A stretch of 64,000 bases of DNA from Histoplasma ohiense. Taxonomy: Eukaryota > Ascomycota > Eurotiomycetes > Onygenales > Ajellomycetaceae. The notes beneath the pieces were generated by a model. It was not told the DNA's origin, did not search any database, and was given only the letters and a program-made list of their open reading frames with translations. Every line of letters starts with the position of its first letter. The first letter of the stretch is position 1. The DNA is taken from contig JAEVHH010000002.1 of NCBI GenBank assembly GCA_017607445.1, forward strand, positions 1,975,501 through 2,039,500. Direction: 5' to 3'. Below are positions 32,480 through 44,589 of this stretch, piece after piece. The position numbers and the translations under genes are program-made.

Positions 32480-35400
32480 ATGCAGTTTCAGGAACAGAAG
32501 CCAATCCCGAAGTTCGCGAGCTTCCGACCACCATCATCCACAGCAAGCGCGGATGTCAGCTCTGAACACGAAAAAGGAGGAGCTACCAGAAAACATGAAC
32601 GGTTTAGACACGAATCTAGACACTCGCGGTTTAGGGGTCATTCCCATTCGCGGAGTGCTGAGCTGGATCGCCACCGTGAGCCGCATTCTCGGGATAGCAG
32701 AAGGGTAGAACCCAAGCCAGATAAACTCGACGAACAGGAACTTTTTATCATAGATAAAAAGGGTGATAAATACAATGTGGCGTACGGCAGTTTAAATCGC
32801 TACAGTATTCCAAAATATTTCCGCTCTGGCTCAGGGAGGGTTATTGGATTGCCTCCAAGTTACACGATTGATAGCAACAATGAGGATGAAAATACCGTGG
32901 TAATCAGACACAACACTGCTAGCTATGATAGCCCAGGTCAAAGGAATAGAGACTTTCTCCGGAAGCAACCTAGAAGAGAGACAAAATTTCGAGTAAGGCC
33001 GGATCCAGAGAATAATCCGTTTATTGACGCTCAGAAAGATTTCTTGCCATTAGCTTCCGATGGTTCTAGAAAACGTAGGAGTTTTCATGGGGAAATGATA
33101 TCCAGGGAATCAACGCCCGAGGACAGTATCGTTGATTACAGATCAATCGAAGGAAAGGCTAAAATACCCAAGGAACTTTCCGGAGGTGCGGTCATAGTTT
33201 CAGACTCAGATATAGCTTCTGATGATGAAAGTGCCCGCCGCCGCAATGCCGAACTATCCAGAAGGGTCACAGAACGCCCGGATGACATTGAAAGCTGGTT
33301 GCAACTCATTGAGCATCAGAGCTCGTTGGTTGGAATCGCCAGGAGTAACGGACAACGCAGACTCACTTCAGCAGAAAAGAGGAGTGTTGCGGATATCAAA
33401 ATATCAATGTACGAAAAAGCGCTAAGTAAATTGCCTCCTAAAGCTCACCGGGATCGTCTCCTGCTTGGTATGATGGAGGAAGCGACAACATTATACGACA
33501 CCAAAACACTCTCAAACAAATGGAAGGACATTCTAAAGGAGAACCCGGATTACATCAATCTTTGGATTAAATATTTGGACTTTCAACAAACTCGTTTTGT
33601 TAATTTTACATATGAGCAATGCCGATCGATTTTCATAGACTGCTTGAAGCTCAACGCATCGCGCAAAAGCAGCTCAGAACTCAATGTGATCAGCATATAT
33701 CTTATGCTCCGCCTAAGTTGCTTCATGCGAGAGGCAGGATATGTGGAGCATGCCGTTGGCCTGTGGCAAGCAACTTTAGAGTTCAATTTCTTCCACCCCG
33801 CGTTATTTGATATATCGAGAGATGTTAAGGCTGCATTACCTGCCTTTTGTGAATTTTGGGATAGCGAAATACCGAGGATCGGGGAAATTGGGGCAAAAGG
33901 CTGGGGCGGTGGGGAAAATGTATCTCCTAACCCCAAATCAAATGACCCAAGTTGGGAAATAGATCAAAAATCAATATTTGAATCCTGGGAGCAATCTGAA
34001 CGATGCAAAATGCGCTATTCGCGTCTTCCAGCTCGCACCTCGGACGATGTCGAAGAGGATGATCCATATCGAGTGATATTGTCTTCGGATATCACTGATT
34101 TTCTTATTTCATATTCGGATGTTCCCGATTTACTCATTGGCGCTTTCATGATTTTCTGTGGTCTCCCTCCACTAGCATCATCTGGGAATGAAGATGTTCT
34201 AAATCAATGGCGCAGAGATCCATTTGTTCGCAACAACCTGCTAGATGATTTTGATAGCCAGTCGCCAACGTGGTTCTCAGATGTGGTTCATGGGCCACAA
34301 GACCCTATTCACAGCCAACTGAACACCTTCCCTCTACCCACCTTTACAAACAGTTCAGACACATTATTTGATAATGGAACTTGGTTCTCGGAGCTTCGAT
34401 TATGGAAAATCACATATTTGAATGGTCACAGCCCTCTTGACGGCGAGTGGGTGAGGAGAACACTACGACACTTGGTGAATCGGTTTCCCGAGCGGGATGA
34501 TCTTGCAGAGTTCACTGTTGCGCTTGAATTTATTTCAAATGTCAATGAGGCAAAAAAATATGCGAAGAACCTTCTTAAGAAACGTTCATCAAGCCTGAGA
34601 CTATATAATGCTTATGCTCTGATGGAAATTCGCAGCGGCCGGATAACAGCGGCAGAGCATGTTTGGACCACAGCCTTATCGATGAGCGACAGTTTGAAGA
34701 AAGAGGATAAAGTAGACAGCATACTGTTATGGCGAACTTGGGCCTGGGAGATTCTCACTGACCTTAACAATGACAAGACAGTTCGATTGTTACTCGCGAT
34801 CCCCACTGGTACCATAGATTCAACCACCTTAGCCGATGATTCGAAATCCTCTACATCTATCAGACCTGCCGAATTCCTCAAGGCTCAGATGGTAAGCGTC
34901 CCTAACAATATTTTCCGAAAACTACTGACACTCTGCGCAGCACCTCACTGAAACCCAGGAGCATGGCCTCACCTCGCGGAAGCCTAACGTGTTCGTTAGC
35001 GCTGTCGAGTGCCTCGGGTTGTTGGTCTATTTGACTAGGAACCTCGACATTGACGCCGCTATAAATGTCTACGCAACTGGCCATTCCCGCCTTGTCGCAC
35101 ATCGGTTAGAAAACACATTATTTGGAGAACTCCTCTTGCAGGCGAAAGCGAAACTTCTGTATCACCACGCCACTTCAACCAGGATATACAAACCAGTCCT
35201 CCTTCGGTCGGAATTAACAGATAGCATATCTCACTTCCCGCAAAACACCTTATTCCTCAGTCTCTTTGCCTGGAATGAATCTCGCTTCCGGATTGATGAC
35301 CGCGTCCGCTCCGTCCTGCGTCAATATACAACCCCGAAAACATGTAGCGAAAACGTCAAATTTTTACAAACCTGCTTTTCGACAAGCTCGACGCTAATCC

Positions 35401-35849
35401 CCCATCTCTTTTCTATTTTCACCGAACTCCACCGAGGTGTCTCATCGGGGTCGACTGTCCATTCTGCCCGTGCAGTTTTCGAATCAGCAGTCACCAGTCC
35501 ATCAGGACAATCTAGCGCTTCTACCTGGAAACTGTACATTCTTTTCGAACTTACGCTATCACAGTGGGGGCGTGCGAGAGAGGTATTTTACCGCGCGATA
35601 CGTTCTTGCCCATGGGCGAAGGAGTTGGTATTGCTTACATTTCGAGAACGTGGGTTACGGGAGCTGATGGGACAGGATGAGCTGAGAAAGGTGTGGAATG
35701 TACTTGTTGAGAAGGAGTTGAGAATTCACGTGGATTTGGAAGAATGGTTTAATGACAGGGGCAAAGGAAGGGGGGAACTTGATTTCACTAGGGATCTCCC
35801 TATTCATATGCCTGAAGATCTGAGTAGTAGTGATGAAGGACCATCATAA
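32480..35849 (+). CDS. NRDE2: NRDE2 homologue (nuclear RNA surveillance / RNAi-linked HAT-repeat protein)
   Basis: NRDE-2 proteins act in the nucleus with the Mtr4/MTL-1 helicase and splicing factors to control RNA decay and, in worms and fission yeast (Nrl1), heterochromatin and R-loops. Model join(32480..34891, 34941..35849), 1106 aa, one 49-nt intron, phase 0. The N-terminus has the typical PIPKFASFRP start, then an Arg/His/Ser-rich segment (RHESRHSRFRGHSHSRS) and DEQELFIIDKKGDKYNVAYG. HAT/TPR repeats begin about residue 265 (RPDDIESWLQLIEHQSSL). An alternative first exon at 32401-32421 (MDLGDPK) with a GTGCGT donor and a CAG acceptor at 32485 joins in frame and would replace the first two residues; both are plausible. 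Confidence 0.92.
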
Positions 35850-36155
35850 TGTGGAGAAGACAAAGTGAAGAAAACGGAGGTAGAAGATATGTATAGTAGT
35901 TAATAGTTCAAGGGACATGAGGTGTAAATTGAAATTGAACTAATGGTGTATCTAAATTTGCTACGTGGCACAGTATGCTATTTGCATGGCACGAGCCCAA
36001 AATAACCTTGAACGGGGAATCTCCTCCGTTTGATAAAGTCATTGTAAAATGTGTTTACCAAACGGGCTGCACTATATCTATAAATACATCAAGCAAGTAT
36101 ATCAAAGAACATGTTTCCAAGTGAACAAGCAAGAGCCACCAAACCCCTTCACTTA
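35850..36155. other. Convergent intergenic NRDE2 / uracil-DNA glycosylase
   Basis: About 300 bp of AT-rich 3' flank. No gene seen. Confidence 0.6.
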
Positions 36156-37178
36156 CTATCCATCCTTCACAACCGTAACCTTGGGAATACCAGCCTTCTC
36201 CCTCTCCTCCCTCCGCCTCTTTACCCACTCGCCCAGCTCACTCCACACAGCCTGCTTCTCCGCCATCGTCATTCCAGCCGCCAACCCACTAGTCGTCGTA
36301 GCTACAAATACCCTAGCCCCCTTCCACTCCTTCGTCCTCCCCATCCTATCCCCCTCATCCTGCCATCCGTACCTGAACTCCTCTTTCTTGATCGCCCTGC
36401 CCCTGCGAACTCTCCATACCGCCTCCCAAATACTCTTGCCAACAAGACACACAGCCTCTGGCCTCTTCTCTCTAATTTTCCTCTCGAGCACCGGCACACC
36501 GTCATCCATCTCCTTCCTGGATAGCTGGCTAGCATCCCTGGTGGGTCTCTCAACAATGTTCGTATTGCCAACGCTATACAGCTCCGGGAGTTGGTACGTA
36601 TCGGAAGGAGGATGGCGGTAATCGGTTATGCCAGAGGAATGAAGTAGTTTCCAATAGAGGTTTGAAGGATGCGCGTAGACGTGGCCCGTTTGCCCTGTCA
36701 TGATACCTGGGTTTACACCAATGAAGAGGAGGACGAGGTTGTGAGGGATGGTGTCACGGAGGTTGCATATTGGACGGGCGGGGGAGCGGAAATTAGCGGC
36801 GGATGTGAGGGAGACTCTGCTGGAGTTGGCACTGGCCCTTGGTGTTTGGCGACTGGGGTTCCTACGGGATGGGGAGGACGGTTCAGATCGACTTTTCTCG
36901 AGCCCCAACGGGGGCGTGAGGAGACCTATGCCAGCACGGGAGACAGAGCGGGTGATTCGCGTTACTTCTCGAGACACTGCTATATCCACCTCTACAACAT
37001 CGCTGTTGGAGAATTTTCGCTTCAGAGAGCGCCTCGCTTCTTCACTTTGCGTCTGCTGCACCACGAGGCTCCCTTTAGGCGGAGAGTCATAGATGAAGCG
37101 ATTGAGATTCCCCTTAAATGAAGGAGACGGGAGGGAACAGTCACCATCGGGTCTATTATCCTCGTTAATGGAAGGCAT
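36156..37178 (-). CDS. G/U mismatch-specific uracil-DNA glycosylase (TDG/MUG family)
   Basis: Base-excision repair enzyme removing U or T opposite G. 340 aa, single exon. Residues 1 to about 140 are a Ser/Arg/Pro-rich disordered tail with SLKRKFSNSD. The fold starts at NLVLLFIGVNPG, with Asn156 in GVNPG as the catalytic-water residue of the family. AHPSNLYWKLLHSSGIT follows (match to the PxNxFWK motif with Tyr for Phe). VCLVGKSIWEAVWRVRRG is the middle strand-helix, and the second active-site loop is VATTTSGLAAG (the N-P-S-G-L / TSGLAA position of MUG). It ends with a basic helix (VKRRREEREKAG). Fungal homologue of S. pombe Thp1. Confidence 0.9.
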   Translation of the reverse strand: MPSINEDNRPDGDCSLPSPSFKGNLNRFIYDSPPKGSLVVQQTQSEEARRSLKRKFSNSDVVEVDIAVSREVTRITRSVSRAGIGLLTPPLGLEKSRSEPSSPSRRNPSRQTPRASANSSRVSLTSAANFRSPARPICNLRDTIPHNLVLLFIGVNPGIMTGQTGHVYAHPSNLYWKLLHSSGITDYRHPPSDTYQLPELYSVGNTNIVERPTRDASQLSRKEMDDGVPVLERKIREKRPEAVCLVGKSIWEAVWRVRRGRAIKKEEFRYGWQDEGDRMGRTKEWKGARVFVATTTSGLAAGMTMAEKQAVWSELGEWVKRRREEREKAGIPKVTVVKDG

Positions 37179-39444
37179 TGCGGTGTGTGCACTCTTGTCT
37201 CACCAACACTCCCAAACTGTGATCAGAATTTACTGTAAGAATATCCGAGAAGAGATAACTTCTCATCCATGCTGGAAAACCCAATTGGCGACGAGGTTAA
37301 AAATGCAAAGTTTAAGTATTTACACATTAAAATCCTGCCAAGACCAGTCCAGGCGTCTCGAGAGTTGCCTGTTTGTATGTATCTTGAGAGCAGTACTCCG
37401 TATAGGCTCCCGTTAACTGCTTGATAGTTCTCGAATTTATAAACCCGTCAAAGAGCTTACTTTTGTTCGTTCCTCGAACAGTCTCTCAGTCACCTATAAC
37501 TAATAAAACGTTGAATAAAAAATTCTTATCGACAGTATCACCAATGTAGAGCCAAGGTCTCTAAAGACTTGGTACCTCCAGGAACGAAAGAAATTTCTCA
37601 GACACCTCTGCTATCCGAGCTCTCAAATGAGCAGCCAAGCAACGATGTATTTCGCGGTCTGTGATCGGCCAGGCCCTTGAGAGTGTTGGTAGGGATGGGA
37701 AGAGGATGCAGCTCAACCGACTCACGTAACTCAGCGAAGGAGGTTTTCGTCGCTCTTATTCAGATAGCTATCAGATGCTAACTAGTAAATATCAGTCGGC
37801 TTGGCCTATAAATAAGCGGAATCTTGGACCTGATGGTTGACAAAACCATTTATCCTCCAAGAGCTGACGAGTGGTCGGCATATCTCTAAGATCAAGCTTC
37901 GTTGCCCTCAGCACAAACTCTTTATCTTCCTGGCATATCTCTATACTGATTGTAAGATGGAAATGCTTCAACGCCTCACCAGGGCTATTCTGCATCATCC
38001 ATGTAAGAAGCGCAAGCCTTTCCTGGTCTGCAATCTCTTCGTATGATGCTAGGAATGGACCGAAGCACCGATGGTGCTTCATGAGGATTTGACGTCATAT
38101 TCATCGTAGTCTATTAACTATGTGGAACCCTTCCCCATAGGAGGCTAATAAGCTGCATTTTATCATGGTTCACAACGAGCATGATTTCGATGGTTCTCTA
38201 GGAGAACAAACTTACGAACGCGCCAAAGGGCCGAATGCCAGTGGAAGGAGCCCATTTTTTTTTTGAAGATGTGCTTCGGGGCTTCTACCATTGGGGTTCT
38301 GATAGGGTCCCCCGCATTGAGCATGAGGAGAGTCCAGCTTGATGCTTCTACTAGCACTTCTGCACTCTCTTCTCAATGCAATGTCAATTGAATGCCACAC
38401 GTACCGGCCCTTTGTTGGGTGTCTGTTATCATCGAAGAACTGATCCTGTTAACCGCAGCATTCCTAAGAGCTCCGGGGCATAGGAAATAAATAGCACATT
38501 GATTTGATGAGATACTGCCTCATTCTTAGTCACAAATTCGCTCCTGAAGAATGGTATTCATTCCATGAATTTCATCCCAAAATGCGATTGGAAAGCTCAA
38601 GATGTCTGTTGGATATAAGAGGGGCGTCTGATTCTAATCTGACCACTGGGGGTCGCGATGCTAAGGGAGTGTCAGTATTTCCCATATTGTTTATTTCCAT
38701 ATCTGGTTCATGACCTTGCAGTCGCTGAACATGGAGAGATGCACGCTGAGCTGGCTGACTTGAGAGAACGCTCGGCAGAATGACGAACACTCTTGAATAC
38801 GAGTGTCCATTGTTCTATAACCCATTTACAAGGTCCTGTTAGTGGAAGACCTATCTGTTGTTGGTAAAATTTATATACAGGTCCATTTCCTTTTCTTCAG
38901 TCGCTCCAACGCCATCAAGTATTACCAAATGAGTGGGCAATATAATTAGCCCCTCTTCAATTTTTGAGTGAGATGTAGAGCATAATCGTTGTATTGTACA
39001 TGTACATACAAGGAAAGCCGCCCCTAGATAGTCCTCATCACATAGACCAGATGATGTCCCGCTTGAAACTCCGCGAGATCACCAAAATTTAGTCAAGGGA
39101 GGTTCGAGTTTGAAAAAAAAAAAAAAACCAGTGGGAAAAAACACAAAAAACCTAAATCCAACGCTATTTATGCTTGAAAATACACCACGTAAAAACATGA
39201 AAAATACATATGTACGTTATGCCAATGAGGCAGGGCGGAAGAGGATCTATATACGGGTATGGCAAAGGGGTATAGGCCTAAAATTGGATAAATGGGATAT
39301 ACAAGAAGGGAAGCTTTTTCACGGAACGAAATGTTCATCATTTCCACTAACTTGCCAGCTGATATCCAAGGGAATCCAGGTCGAAAATCCACGACAAGGG
39401 TGGTGCAATTGAGTAAACCAAGGTGCCAATTGAATTACTTTTTG
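37179..39444. other. Gene-poor interval with one weak broken-gene candidate
   Basis: About 2.3 kb. Apart from the minus-strand fragments at 37792-38400, it holds an A-run at 39113-39126, a tandem TGTACATG/TGTACATA sequence at 38995-39011, and nothing I recognise. Confidence 0.5.
37792..38400 (-). pseudogene. Possible broken hypothetical gene
   Basis: Three overlapping or adjacent minus-strand open stretches (38400-38212, 38357-38163, 38082-37792) are longer than chance neighbours and could be pieces of one decayed gene. The last reads ALKHFHLTISIEICQ and ATKLDLRDMPTTRQLLED, which looks protein-like. I recognise no domain and could not join them with splice sites. Weak. Confidence 0.2.
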
Positions 39445-40051
39445 TTACACTTTCGGCTGGCCAGGTTTCACTCTCCTGGGCAATGTCCATGGCTCAGGGC
39501 AGACAACCTAAAGCGTCAATCGAGTTAGCAAACACGCATATGATAGCAAGCTGAAATAGGGAGTATTATGGATATGAAATCGCTCACCTCTCCCTCACTA
39601 TATGCCCAAAAATACACAATCATTCCAATCAGGTAATAAAGTGCGGAATTGGTTCCCTGATATAGCAATATCGCGCATAGCGTACTGATAGGAAATACCA
39701 ACAATCGTATTTCAATGCTGCGATGTATCGCAGTTCCAGCGAGGGGTTTCAACGGCCATTCCCAGGCTAGAGATAGGATTCCGAACAACACATTGAGAAT
39801 CTGCAGCACAGGAACTGGCTTTACGGCTCCATCGAGGTTCTTTGTCAGGAAGTCCCAGAATATTTTGGGCCAGAAGAAACCGTGGACTCCCGCGGCGCAT
39901 TGGACTAGATAATAAGAACAACCGTGATCAGCACTGGAATATGGGATGAAAATGAAATTTTTCAAGGCTGCCGGAGCCAGGATAAACACCTACGTGTTGC
40001 TGCTGTCAGGATGATAAGGCGAGCCCAATGGTTCTTGATCAGCTTTCCCAT
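39445..40051 (-). CDS. Small fungal membrane protein, DUF7727 type
   Basis: Function unknown. Model complement(39445..39507, 39588..39904, 39994..40051), 145 aa, phases matching, branch sites visible (GCTAACTC before the last exon). Starts MGKLIKNHWARLIILTAA. Then come AAGVHGFFWPKIFWDFLTKN and LDGAVKPVPVLQILNVLFGI, AWEWPLKPLAGTAIHRSIE, and YYLIGMIVYFWAYSEGEVV. It ends CPEPWTLPRRVKPGQPKV. About four hydrophobic helices. The pattern matches the widely conserved Pezizomycotina family annotated as DUF7727, as I remember it. An uninterrupted reading of the middle exon alone would give wrong ends; the splice joins restore both family termini. Confidence 0.88.
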
Positions 40052-43000
40052 CCTTAGAATATCCTATTCCGTCTCTTGTCGTTTTTTTCTTTCTTGAATT
40101 GTCTGCTTCCCTCCTTTCAGAAGCAAAAAAAAATAAGAAGTGTATCCCTCCACTTGCTTGAACGGCTTCAAATTTATACAAATTGGGCCGGGAAAAAAAC
40201 TGCAAAGCGACCCCTTTCGACCAGCGAAAGACGGATGTATATAAGACTTCTGGGTTCGGAATCTTCCTAACGAGAATCAATCGAGGTAAAATAGCTGTCG
40301 CTCAGCGATGCTGTTTCCCTCAAGACTATCGACGAGACATGAGGTAAACAGGGCGCTTCGGCGGATAATGTAGGAACAATAATAATCCCCCCAGAAACTT
40401 GGTTGCTGTGCTTTGGCGGCAGAGCCGGCAGCGAAGGGTTTTGCTTCAGTTACAGCAGCTTTTCAAAGCGGAGAATTTGACTTTTCTTTCGCTCTAGTGA
40501 TCGGTTTGTTTTGCGTTGCGACAGTGGCTGCGGGAAGCTTATAGCTATGCGATACTTGCACGGTCTCGAATGCGCATGAAGGAATTGTATAGGTATTTTT
40601 CCAACGGGGAGTGTTTGAGAGGTGTTACAGAGTCTGGATGTGCATATTAGCGTTCTGCTACGGTTGAGATGAAAGGGCGGGATCGAGGGCAACGGGAGGT
40701 ACATACATAAAAGCTTTCTACTATTTGAGGATAGGAGTGAATAATGGATGATGATTTTGAATTATTATTATTATTAGTTATTGTTATGTATCGTGGTCAA
40801 CGTTTGTCTGTATGTAGAATATGTGCACTCAAAAGGGCGGGATTGTTTGTTGAATATGAGAGCGGATATGTGCCGAGCTTTAGAAGCGCTGGGTCAGGAA
40901 GACACACCCCTCTCAAAAACCCCCGAACATGCGATTCGCTCCCACGGTTTTTTCGTGGCGCTTGCTTTGCGAGAGGGGCTTGAAGCGAGCTCGGAAATCA
41001 AGATACATTAATTCATGTAACTGGTAGGAAAAATCGCCTTTGAAATGATTCAATCACACCACTAACGTGTACCTTTTGAAGTGATTTTATGTTTGACCTC
41101 ATCATCGCCCAATATGTGGCCGTTTCGTGCTTCCCCTCACGAAGGCTAGCGCAGTTAGGCTTGACCAAAGGATTCGCCTGCGAAAACGGATGCGACAGGT
41201 CAGGCATCATTGGCGATCCTCTTGCAAAGGCTCTTTGATGGTGGAACGAATAATGAAGCAGAGAGGGGCCTGTGATACCTGGTGATACTCTGACGAGACA
41301 CGAGCCTGCAAAGACCAATGAAGAGGCCGGAGGTCACCCCTTGCCTCTTAGCCTGGCTGAGCATCAGACGAGAGCAAGCGGGTGGCCCAGCCGATCCTTG
41401 GCCCACCAGGGTGTGCGCACTGACTTTGAGAACTGCTGCATCCTTGTTGTTCTCGGAAGAAGTGAAAATAATATGAACCATCGCTGCACGAAGCCCGTCC
41501 AGACATGCATCATCACGCATAAAGCTGAGCACTTCTATTTGGTGGAATTTTGGACCCAATCAACGTGGAGTAAATTCAAGGACCAAGGTTTGGAACTCAT
41601 TGAGCTTCGTGGCATTGAATCCCATGTTGTCGGTGATATAATAAGCCACAGCGACCATAAACCCAGGGGTCAGATGCTAGTGATTTAATGAGCAGAAGTG
41701 AGATATCAAAGCGATCAAGATTTCGATAGAGAGAGGACAGGCCATGAGGAGAGCCTTTTTCAGAAGCTCCGGAAAGTTAATCCAAGTGTGACTGATAACA
41801 ACATATTTTTATGTTCGTTGGTTCATCCCGCCCACTTAAAACTTAATCTCCTAACTTAGCCAGAAACTTTCTCAAGCATCGCCAACCTCCGACAATCTGA
41901 CCGCAAAATGACCTCCTTGCTCAAGAGGAGAAAATTTCACCAGGAGTTTTGCTTGCCATCCAATTTTGGTTGCGCATCATGACGAAATACATGCTCCACC
42001 TTGGCCATACTCTAGGTGCTCTCGATCATCGGCTACCATCGTAAAATGGAGCCGATGTATGATGATACTGTGACTGAGAGCTAGAGATATTTTATTACTG
42101 TGATCCTTTGAAAGTGTCGTCTGGATCGAATCCCCTGTCTGTGAGACAATCCACAAGAGCTCGGGGTGTCTTATTCACCTCCCTTTTGAGATTTCCAGAA
42201 CAGTAAACTCATGAGTGGCTTGCATATGAAGCCGTGCCATTCGGCCTTCAAGGGGAAAAGGTTAAAAATAGACCAAGCAAGGCAACCCTCTCAGATTTTT
42301 TTTTTTTCCGACGGGTTGTTGAAGGTGTTACGCAAATGGTCCAAGATGGACGTTGCGGCCCTCCCTTGTCAACTGGTTCAAGTAACAGGAATTGCCAAAA
42401 TGCAAAGTGGGACAAATGTCATTGAGCGCTTGCAGAATGCTCATGATAGGCCGGTTTTGAAAGCTCACAGGGGCTACCAGACTAAAGACTGCATGAGCAA
42501 CTCAAACCAGCATCTTGGCACTATGGATTCCTTTTCGCACTTTCGTACTAAGTTCAGACACAGTGCTCAGTGGGCTCCCCCGCAGTTGGCGTAATCAGTC
42601 TCCCAGCTTCATTCAGCCAGCAATCATTGGTCTTGTGGGTTAGAATTGTGTTGGATGACGTTTGTCTCTAGTTATCGCACACAAGTCAACTCTTGGTAAA
42701 AAGAAATTGATTTAGCGTACCAATCAAGGATGGGAAGGGTACTCCGTAGACCCTTCCGCATTGCCGCCATCACTCCCTCCCAGCCCACGAGGGACCGTCC
42801 CTCTTGGGTGGATTTCTTAAAGTTAGCGCATCGTCGGCTTTCTCTCGGACATTGGCTCTGGCACATTAAAGCTAATAATAGCAAGAGCCAGGGAGAATGT
42901 CCGCAGGTTTTCGAGGCTTGGTGTCAAGGAAGGACCAGTCATGAATGCAGGATACACATCAGAACTGGCAAAACCCTCAGGCTATTTGCTTGCCTGGGCC

Positions 43001-44589
43001 TCAGAGGTCTCGCTAAAGAGTAGCGCATCTCCAACAGAATATGATCGCGAGGGAGCCATTCGATGCTGAGCAAAGAGCCATCCGGCGCTGATATGCCCCT
43101 GCTGGCAAAATAGTTAACATTCATTCGTAGATATACCTACGGATTAACGACACCATCATATGAAGCCAACTTGTAAAGGCCATAGAAAATACATATTAAT
43201 TTTGCTTAGTTGATGAACACACACCTCATTTACAGCAATATTTCTAACGTTTTTGGATCAACATCCTATGCTGCCAGACTCCACAGTGCAGTTTACAGGC
43301 GGCCACTACCTGCGCAGAGAATTCCTTGCTGATATCGTTGGAGCATTGTTAAGGTCTGGATTTGATTGTCGCACCGGACACAGCTGTGGGTTTTCGCAGA
43401 ATCTTCCCACTTCGATATTTATTTGATACCGGCTTTGGGTATTCAACGAAAGAGCCTCATCAAGAACGACATCTCACCTTGAGAAGCCCACTACACCACC
43501 ACCACCACCACCACCACGGCCAACCACAACGGTAACAGACCAGAATAATAATATAGCGCGTTATAGCTAAAAAGATTGGTGCAAGGCTCTGTTTCTCGAG
43601 TCGGAATAAAAGAACGTCTGGCTCGACTTTCACGGTCTCTGGCGCTTGTGGATGTCTCATCCGTGCTTCAGAACCTCGGGAAACCATAATCCACCATCTT
43701 TTTTGACCGCGCATAAACCGCATTGCATCCTGCGACGCTATCGACTACATCTCCAACACTTTTCAAACCGCACTATCGTCGAATATCTTCGATTTCCGAT
43801 TCCGACATCCTTAGTTTTTCCCCAACGAGCCACTATTCCTGTCCATCATCCTCCGATTTGCGACATTGCACGGTTACAACTTCACCAGCGCGTGAGATCA
43901 GACATCGGCTACAGCAATCTCTTACTCAATTAACCTTTTCGCCATAATTTGATTAACGGAAAAGGTAGAAATGGGCGGGAGAGGGGGGGTCTAAAGAAAT
44001 TTTTTTAGATATTGACATACCCAGCTTGTATCAAGCCCATTTTCAGTGTGGATACATGGATAGCGCAACAAGCCGGATTGGACAAAGGTCTGAACAACTC
44101 GGTACAGGAGAAACAGGAGTGAATAGACGTGTCGGTCTGGGATTGTTCAAAACGGTTCCAGGCGAGGGGGCCGCCCGTTAAGTGAGATAATGGTCTGTGA
44201 TATTATAGTTTAATATTTCGGTACCACTGGACTCAGGCGAGACCTACTTCAAGAGGCGATCGTTAAGACTGTTAGACTTCCTCAGATATCTTCCTCTCTT
44301 CGTTTCCCCCTCCCTTGGGGAATTTTGTTCGGTTTTCTTGTCTGCCTGTTGTCGTTTTCGTTGAGGCTCGGATTCCTTTCTTGGACGTGACTGTTCTGGC
44401 TCCTGTGGAGCCTGAGCTTTATTCTTTTCTCGGGGATCGCTGGCCGTCATTCCTCCTGTTTATTTCTAATCCTCCTTAATACCTGGCTTTTCATAGCTTT
44501 TGCAGCCTTAAACAGCTTGTATTTTTCTGCATTTCCTACGATAAATTCCTCGTCGTTTATATTCGAAATTCCACAACCGTTTCGCAACC
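40052..44589. other. Long gene-poor interval upstream of noxA
   Basis: About 4.5 kb. Short open stretches (for example 41272-41688, 42211-42594 on +) have no recognisable domain and no convincing splice partners. Simple repeats occur at 40757-40776 (TTA units) and 43493-43517 (ACC units on +). The 3' part must hold the noxA promoter. I see no tRNA, rRNA or intact transposon. Confidence 0.5.
43493..43517 (+). repeat. ACC/CAC trinucleotide microsatellite
   Basis: About eight consecutive CAC units in the gene-poor interval. Confidence 0.9.

Noticed and set aside
41272..41688. 138-codon plus-strand frame
   Set aside because: No recognisable domain, no family feel, no splice partners; treated as chance in a gene-poor stretch.
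42121..42160. GGATCGAATCCC sequence resembling a tRNA T-loop (B box)
   Set aside because: No matching acceptor stem, anticodon arm or A box upstream at tRNA spacing.
42211..42594. 127-codon plus-strand frame
   Set aside because: Same reasons; contains a poly-T run translated as a Phe stretch.
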